Shown here: piece by piece, positions 59,947-64,000 of the stretch
Position numbering within the stretch: the first letter of the stretch is position 1
Layout: every line of letters begins with the position of its first letter
Assembly: GCF_016863535.1 (NCBI RefSeq)
Contig: NZ_BOPB01000010.1
Location: 1-64,000 of the forward strand
Direction: 5' to 3'
DNA: 64,000 nt
Source: Micromonospora lutea
Lineage (GTDB): Bacteria; Actinomycetota; Actinomycetes; Mycobacteriales; Micromonosporaceae
Translations under genes and position numbers: made by a program
Notes under the pieces: generated by a model
The model's input: only the letters and a program-made list of their open reading frames with translations
The model's database searches: none
What the model was told of the DNA's origin: nothing

Positions 59947-60771
59947 CTATCGCGGTACCCGCAGCCGCCGGGTCGCCTCGGCCCGGCGCGCGTACTCGAC
60001 CGGATCGTCCGGGTAGCCGACCGCCACCAGGGTCAGCCCGTGCGCCGGCGCCACGGTCACCTCACTGGCCCGCTCTCGACGGGCCAGCAGGTCGGCCGGC
60101 CACTGCACCGGACGGCGACCATCGCCGGCGACCAGCATCGCGCCGACCAGGCTGCGGACCATCGCCTGGCAGAACGCGTCGGCCTGCACGGTGGCGACCA
60201 GTGTCCCGTCGCCGTCGCGCCGCCAGTCCAGCCTGGTCACCTCCCGCAGCGTGGTGGCGTTCTCCTTGCGCCGGCAGTACGCGGCGAAGTCGTGCTCCCC
60301 CACCAGCCCGGCCGCCGCCGTGGCCAGTCGGTCGAGGTCGAGTGGCCGGGGCCAGGCCAGGACCTCGTGCCGGCGCAGCGGGTCGCACCCCCACGGCGCA
60401 TCGGTCACCCGGTACTCGTAGCGGCGGAAGGTCGCCGAGAATCGGGCGTCGAAGGTGGCCGGCACCTCACGCATCCCCCGTACCCGCACATCGGTCGGGA
60501 GTAGGCGGGCCAGCCGGCGCAGCAGCCGCCCCTCGTACGCCCGCCAGACGTCGGTGCGCAGGTCCAGGTGACAAACCTGCCCGCTGGCGTGCACCCCGGC
60601 GTCGGTGCGGCCGGCGACGGTCAGTCCCGTCGCGACGCCCTGACCGAGCACCAGGTCCAGCGTCTCGGCCAGGACTCCCGCGACAGTCCGCCGTTCCGGC
60701 TGCGCGGCCCAGCCGGAAAAGGCCGTGCCGTCGTACGCGACGTCCAGCCGCAGCCGGGTCCGCTCGTCCAC
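59947..60771 (-). CDS. truA: tRNA pseudouridine synthase TruA
   Basis: Makes pseudouridine at positions 38-40 of tRNA anticodon arms. The 274-aa product opens LRLDVAYDGTAFSGWAAQP and has the catalytic Asp in AGRTDAGVHASGQV near residue 50; RRYEYRVTDAP and CQAMVRSLVGAML are further signatures. The GTG at 60771 follows GGGAGG. It lies downstream of rplQ, as in many actinobacteria. Confidence 0.96.
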   Translation of the reverse strand: MDERTRLRLDVAYDGTAFSGWAAQPERRTVAGVLAETLDLVLGQGVATGLTVAGRTDAGVHASGQVCHLDLRTDVWRAYEGRLLRRLARLLPTDVRVRGMREVPATFDARFSATFRRYEYRVTDAPWGCDPLRRHEVLAWPRPLDLDRLATAAAGLVGEHDFAAYCRRKENATTLREVTRLDWRRDGDGTLVATVQADAFCQAMVRSLVGAMLVAGDGRRPVQWPADLLARRERASEVTVAPAHGLTLVAVGYPDDPVEYARRAEATRRLRVPR

Positions 60772-60845
60772 GTCGTACCTCCCAGAAGAACGTCCACCCA
60801 GCCGCGACACTGCCAGCGGTCCTGGACACACCGCACCAGATGCTT

Positions 60846-60877
60846 CGGGCCCGGCACCCCAGGGGGTGCCGGGCCCG
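60846..60877 (-). terminator. Hairpin between rplQ and truA
   Basis: A 15-bp GC palindrome (arms 60846-60860 and 60863-60877) lies just after the rplQ stop. The innermost pairs must open to form a loop. It probably ends most rpsM-rplQ transcription before truA. Confidence 0.75.
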
Positions 60878-60890
60878 ACGACGGCCTGGA

Positions 60891-61451
60891 TCAGGCCTTG
60901 CCTTCCTCGGTGGCCAGGTCGCTGTCCTTGCGGGCAGCGGCGGTGTCACCAGAAGCCGACTGCGGCGGCTCGGCGTCCTGGTCGGCCTGCTCCGAAGCGG
61001 GAACCTCCTCGGCCGGCGCCAGCGCCTCGACCTTGTCCTGCTGGGCAGCCTTGCGGCCGGCGGTCTTCTTGTTCGCCTTCGGCTCGGCGACCTGAAGCTC
61101 CTCGACCAGCTCGATGATCGCCATCGGCGCGGCGTCACCCTTGCGCGGACCGGTCTTCACGATCCGGGTGTAGCCGCCGTTGCGGTTGGCGTACCGCGGC
61201 GCGATCTGGTCGAACAGGGCGTAGACCACGTCCTTGTCCTTGACCACGGTCAGCACCCGCCGACGCGACGCGAGGTCGCCCCGCTTGGCCTTGGTGATCA
61301 GCTGCTCGGCGAGCGGACGCAGCCGCCGGGCCTTGGTCTCGGTGGTCTTGATCTTGCCGTGCTGGAACAGCGAGGTGGCCAGGTTGGCCAGCATCAGCCG
61401 CTCGTGCGCGGGGCTGCCGCCGAGGCGGGGGCCCTTGGTGGGCGTGGGCAT
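60891..61451 (-). CDS. rplQ: 50S ribosomal protein L17
   Basis: The 186-aa product opens [21 protein letters not shown] and contains [17 protein letters not shown] and the conserved [27 protein letters not shown]. The last about 65 residues are an acidic, Ala/Lys-rich tail usual in actinobacterial L17. ATG at 61451. It follows rpoA by 34 bp. Confidence 0.98.
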   Translation of the reverse strand: MPTPTKGPRLGGSPAHERLMLANLATSLFQHGKIKTTETKARRLRPLAEQLITKAKRGDLASRRRVLTVVKDKDVVYALFDQIAPRYANRNGGYTRIVKTGPRKGDAAPMAIIELVEELQVAEPKANKKTAGRKAAQQDKVEALAPAEEVPASEQADQDAEPPQSASGDTAAARKDSDLATEEGKA

Positions 61452-61485
61452 GCTTGGTGCTCCTCAGGTGTGGCGGCAGCGCGGA

Positions 61486-62508
61486 CTAGAGCTGCTCGGT
61501 CTCGCGGTAGTCGTCGGTGTCGTAGTCGGCCTCGCCGAAGGCGTCCACGACGTGCGCCGGGTCGAAGTTCGGAGCCGAGTCCTTCAGCCCGAGACCCATC
61601 CCGGCGAGCTTCATCTTGACCTCGTCGATCGACTTCTGACCGAAGTTACGGATGTCGAGGAGGTCGGCCTCGGTACGCCCGATGAGCTCACCAACGGAGT
61701 TGATGCCCTCGCGCTTGAGGCAGTTGTAGGAGCGGACGGTCAGGTCCAGCTCCTCGATCGGCAGGGCGAGGTCCGCCGCCAGCTGGGCGTCCTGCGGCGA
61801 CGGGCCGATGTCGATGCCCTCGGCGGTCTCGTCCAGCTCACGGGCCAGCCCGAACAGCTCCACCAGCGTCGAACCGGCCGAGGCCAGAGCGGTACGCGGC
61901 CCCATCGACGGCTTGGTCTCGACGTCGATGATCAACCGGTCGAAGTCCGTCCGCTGCTCGACGCGGGTCGCCTCGACGCGGTAGGTCACCTTGAGCACCG
62001 GGGAGTAGATCGAGTCGACCGGGATCCGGCCGATCTCCGCACCCGCCTGCTTGTTCTGCGCCGCCGTGACGTAACCGCGCCCCCGCTCGACGGTCAGCTC
62101 CATGTCGAGCCGGCCCTTGCCGTTGAGGGTGGCGAGCTTCAGGTCCGGGTTGTGCACCGAGACACCGGCCGGAGGCTGGATGTCGCCGGCGGTCACATCG
62201 CCCGGGCCCTGCTTACGCAGGTACATGCTGACCGGCTCGTCGTGCTCGGAGCTGACGCAGAGCTCCTTGATGTTCATGACGAGCTCGACCACGTCCTCCT
62301 TGACCCCGGGGATCGTGGTGAACTCGTGCAGCACACCGTCGATCTTGATCGAGGTGACCGCCGCACCCGGGATGGACGACAGCAGCGTACGCCGCAGCGA
62401 GTTGCCCAGGGTGTAGCCGAAGCCCGGCTCCAGCGGCTCGATGGTGAACCGGGACCGGGTCTCGTTGATCGACTCCTCGGAGAGAGTCGGTCGCTGGCTG
62501 ATGAGCAT
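61486..62508 (-). CDS. rpoA: RNA polymerase alpha subunit
   Basis: The 340-aa product starts [13 protein letters not shown], has the assembly motif [21 protein letters not shown] near residue 28, and the C-terminal domain [24 protein letters not shown] with [14 protein letters not shown], which contacts DNA and regulators. Full length. Part of rpsM-rpsK-rpsD-rpoA-rplQ. Confidence 0.99.
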   Translation of the reverse strand: MLISQRPTLSEESINETRSRFTIEPLEPGFGYTLGNSLRRTLLSSIPGAAVTSIKIDGVLHEFTTIPGVKEDVVELVMNIKELCVSSEHDEPVSMYLRKQGPGDVTAGDIQPPAGVSVHNPDLKLATLNGKGRLDMELTVERGRGYVTAAQNKQAGAEIGRIPVDSIYSPVLKVTYRVEATRVEQRTDFDRLIIDVETKPSMGPRTALASAGSTLVELFGLARELDETAEGIDIGPSPQDAQLAADLALPIEELDLTVRSYNCLKREGINSVGELIGRTEADLLDIRNFGQKSIDEVKMKLAGMGLGLKDSAPNFDPAHVVDAFGEADYDTDDYRETEQL

Positions 62509-62565
62509 GTCTTCTCTTCTCTTCCGGGACGCCCGCTATATGACGTCCACGACACAAACTGTTCC

Positions 62566-62595
62566 GGTGGCCCACCCCGCCGGGGGCGGGCCACC
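62566..62595 (-). promoter_or_regulatory. Hairpin between rpsD and rpoA
   Basis: Perfect 8-bp arms GGTGGCCC (62566-62573) and GGGCCACC (62588-62595) with a 14-nt GC-rich loop lie 12 bp after the rpsD stop and 57 bp before the rpoA start. It may attenuate read-through or stabilise the message. Confidence 0.5.
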
Positions 62596-62606
62596 GCAAC
62601 GAGCCC

Positions 62607-63233
62607 TTACTTGGAGTAGAGCTCGACGATCAGCTGCTCCTGGACCTGGGTGTCGATCACCTGTCGGGCCGGGAGCGAGTGCACCAGGATCTTCATCTGG
62701 CTGGGGATGGCCTCCAGCCACGCCGGAACGGACTTGGAGCCGGCCTCGGCCTGGGCCACGATGAACGGGGTCAACTCCTTGCTCTTGCCCCGGACCTCGA
62801 TGATGTCGTGCTCCTTGACGCGGTACGACGGGATGTCGACCTTCCTGCCGTTCACCGTGAAGTGACCGTGCTTGACCAGCTGACGGGCCATGTCCCGGGA
62901 CTTGGCGTAGCCGGCCCGGTAGACCACGTTGTCCAGCCGCGACTCGAGGATCTGCAGCAGCACCTCGCCGGTCTTGGCCGCCTTGGCCACGGCTTCCTCG
63001 TAGTAGCCACGGAACTGCTTCTCCAGCACGCCGTAGACGCGGCGGGCCTTCTGCTTCTCACGGAGCTGGAGCAGGTACTCCGTCTCCTTCGTGCGGCCGC
63101 GGCCGTGCTGCCCGGGCGGGAACGGCCGGGACTCGAACGGGCACTTCGGACCATCGCACTTGCTGCCCTTGAGGAACAGCTTCATCTTCTCCCGCCGGCA
63201 ACGGCGGCAGTCGGCACCGGTGTAACGAGCCAT
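62607..63233 (-). CDS. rpsD: 30S ribosomal protein S4
   Basis: Primary 16S-binding protein. The 208-aa product opens MARYTGADCRRCRREKMKLFLKG, with a Cys cluster (Cys9, Cys12, Cys26, Cys31) of the zinc-binding S4 type, and an S4 domain near residues 95-155 (ESRLDNVVYRAGYAKSRDMARQLV). ATG at 63233, 13 bp after rpsK. Confidence 0.98.
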   Translation of the reverse strand: MARYTGADCRRCRREKMKLFLKGSKCDGPKCPFESRPFPPGQHGRGRTKETEYLLQLREKQKARRVYGVLEKQFRGYYEEAVAKAAKTGEVLLQILESRLDNVVYRAGYAKSRDMARQLVKHGHFTVNGRKVDIPSYRVKEHDIIEVRGKSKELTPFIVAQAEAGSKSVPAWLEAIPSQMKILVHSLPARQVIDTQVQEQLIVELYSK

Positions 63234-63246
63234 CTCTCTCTACCTC

Positions 63247-63654
63247 TCAGACCCGACGACGCTTCGGCGGACGGCACCCGTTGTGCGGCTGCGGGGTGAC
63301 GTCGGAGATCTGCCCGACCTCGAGGCCCACGGCCTGCAGCGAACGGATGGCGGTCTCCCGGCCGGAGCCGGGGCCCTTGACGAACACGTCGACCTTGCGC
63401 ATCCCGTGCTCCATGGCCCGACGCGCGGCGGCCTCGGCGGCCAGCTGCGCGGCGAACGGAGTCGACTTGCGGGAGCCCTTGAAGCCCACCTGGCCGGACG
63501 AGGCCCAGGAGATGACGGCACCAGTCGGATCGGTGATCGAGACGATGGTGTTGTTGAAGGTGCTCTTGATGTGCGCCTGCCCGTGGGCGACGTTCTTACG
63601 TTCCTTGCGCCGGACCTTCTTGACAGCGGCTCCGGCACGAGCCTTCGGTGGCAT
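63247..63654 (-). CDS. rpsK: 30S ribosomal protein S11
   Basis: The 135-aa product contains the conserved [27 protein letters not shown] segment, [18 protein letters not shown] and the C-terminal [23 protein letters not shown] at 63654, 18 bp after rpsM. Length normal. Confidence 0.99.
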   Translation of the reverse strand: MPPKARAGAAVKKVRRKERKNVAHGQAHIKSTFNNTIVSITDPTGAVISWASSGQVGFKGSRKSTPFAAQLAAEAAARRAMEHGMRKVDVFVKGPGSGRETAIRSLQAVGLEVGQISDVTPQPHNGCRPPKRRRV

Positions 63655-63672
63655 AAGTCTGTGCGCTCCTAT

Positions 63673-64000
63673 TTACTTCTTGCCGGGCTTCTTCTTGCCG
63701 GCGACGGTCCGCTTCGGGCCCTTGCGGGTCCGCGCGTTGGTCTTGGTCCGCTGGCCACGCACGGGCAGGCCCCGGCGGTGCCGGATGCCGGCGTAGCAGC
63801 CGATCTCGACCTTGCGGCGGATGTCAGCGGCGACCTCGCGGCGCAGGTCGCCTTCAACCTTGTAGTTGGCCTCGATGTGGTTGCGGAGCTGCACCAGCTC
63901 CTCGTCCGTGAGGTCCCGAACGCGCGTGTCCGGCGAGATGCCAGTAGCGCTGAGCGTCTCCAGGGCGCGGGTGCGCCCCACGCCGAAGATGTAGGTGAGC
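63673..64000 (-). CDS. rpsM: 30S ribosomal protein S13 (5' end outside the window)
   Basis: The visible 108 codons open with [16 protein letters not shown], which is internal to S13; the first about 17 residues lie beyond the window edge. It has the helix-hairpin-helix [15 protein letters not shown] and the C-terminal [24 protein letters not shown]. First visible gene of rpsM-rpsK-rpsD-rpoA-rplQ. Confidence 0.98.
   Translation of the reverse strand, partial: LTYIFGVGRTRALETLSATGISPDTRVRDLTDEELVQLRNHIEANYKVEGDLRREVAADIRRKVEIGCYAGIRHRRGLPVRGQRTKTNARTRKGPKRTVAGKKKPGKK

Overview
The window is very GC-rich, uses GTG and TTG starts freely, and packs genes with 4-bp ATGA/GTGA overlaps. With a conservon operon, NnaR-type regulator, actinobacterial ribosomal-gene order and Micromonospora-like dispersed repeats, it looks like the chromosome of an actinomycete, most likely Micromonosporaceae (Micromonospora or a close relative). 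No tRNA, rRNA, CRISPR array, IS element or phage gene was found.

Layout. At 1-41 (-) there is probably the first few codons of a gene leaving the window. A housekeeping block runs from 0.36 to 14.2 kb: ung, tsaE, an alpha/beta hydrolase, alr and a fused NAD(P)H-hydrate repair enzyme (all -); a small coiled WXG100-like protein translationally coupled to a DUF1023 hydrolase (+); glmS (-); a PLP aminotransferase (+); a membrane protein (-); then rplM-rpsI-glmM (-). From 14.5 to 24.95 kb is nitrogen assimilation: a NarK nitrate transporter, then after a methyltransferase and a MazEF-like toxin-antitoxin pair, a five-gene coupled operon nasA - NasB-like reductase - nirB - nirD - nnaR. It ends in a perfect 22-bp hairpin. 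A convergent conservon (cvnA-B-C-D, 29.5-25.0 kb, -) follows, whose kinase has a nitrate/nitrite-sensor-like input region.

From 29.96 to 35.5 kb lie an orphan binding lipoprotein and a divergently arranged ABC uptake system (binding protein + permease on -, ATPase on +), with an LLM oxidoreductase and a cupin on the ATPase side. A membrane protein with a long disordered tail follows (35.5-37.7 kb). From 44.06 down to 37.8 kb (-) is one thiamine operon, thiE-thiO-thiS-thiG-tenI/thiE2-thiD-thiC, headed by a clear TPP riboswitch. Next are two tandem giant secreted paralogues (1557 and 1944 aa) joining a ThuA-like domain, a sugar/sorbosone dehydrogenase-type propeller, PKD, CBM6-like and repeated concanavalin-like domains. 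They share a conserved upstream regulatory block. After an aldo/keto reductase, an ABC-F ATPase, an RsmC-like methyltransferase and an anchored hypothetical protein, the window closes with the ribosomal/RNA-polymerase end block rpsM(partial)-rpsK-rpsD-rpoA-rplQ-truA (-).

Main points of interest. About 45 kb of accessory functions separate truA from rplM, which are near neighbours in many actinobacteria. Two copies of a 56-nt repeat (ungapped, about 79% identical by eye) have landed in genes: one is read through in frame inside nasA, the other supplies the stop of thiE and the start of thiO. A 30-nt tandem repeat plus a perfect 22-bp inverted repeat extend the tail of the second ThiE-like gene. 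The tandem ThuA-dehydrogenase proteins and their shared promoter block are the best candidate for an under-described system.
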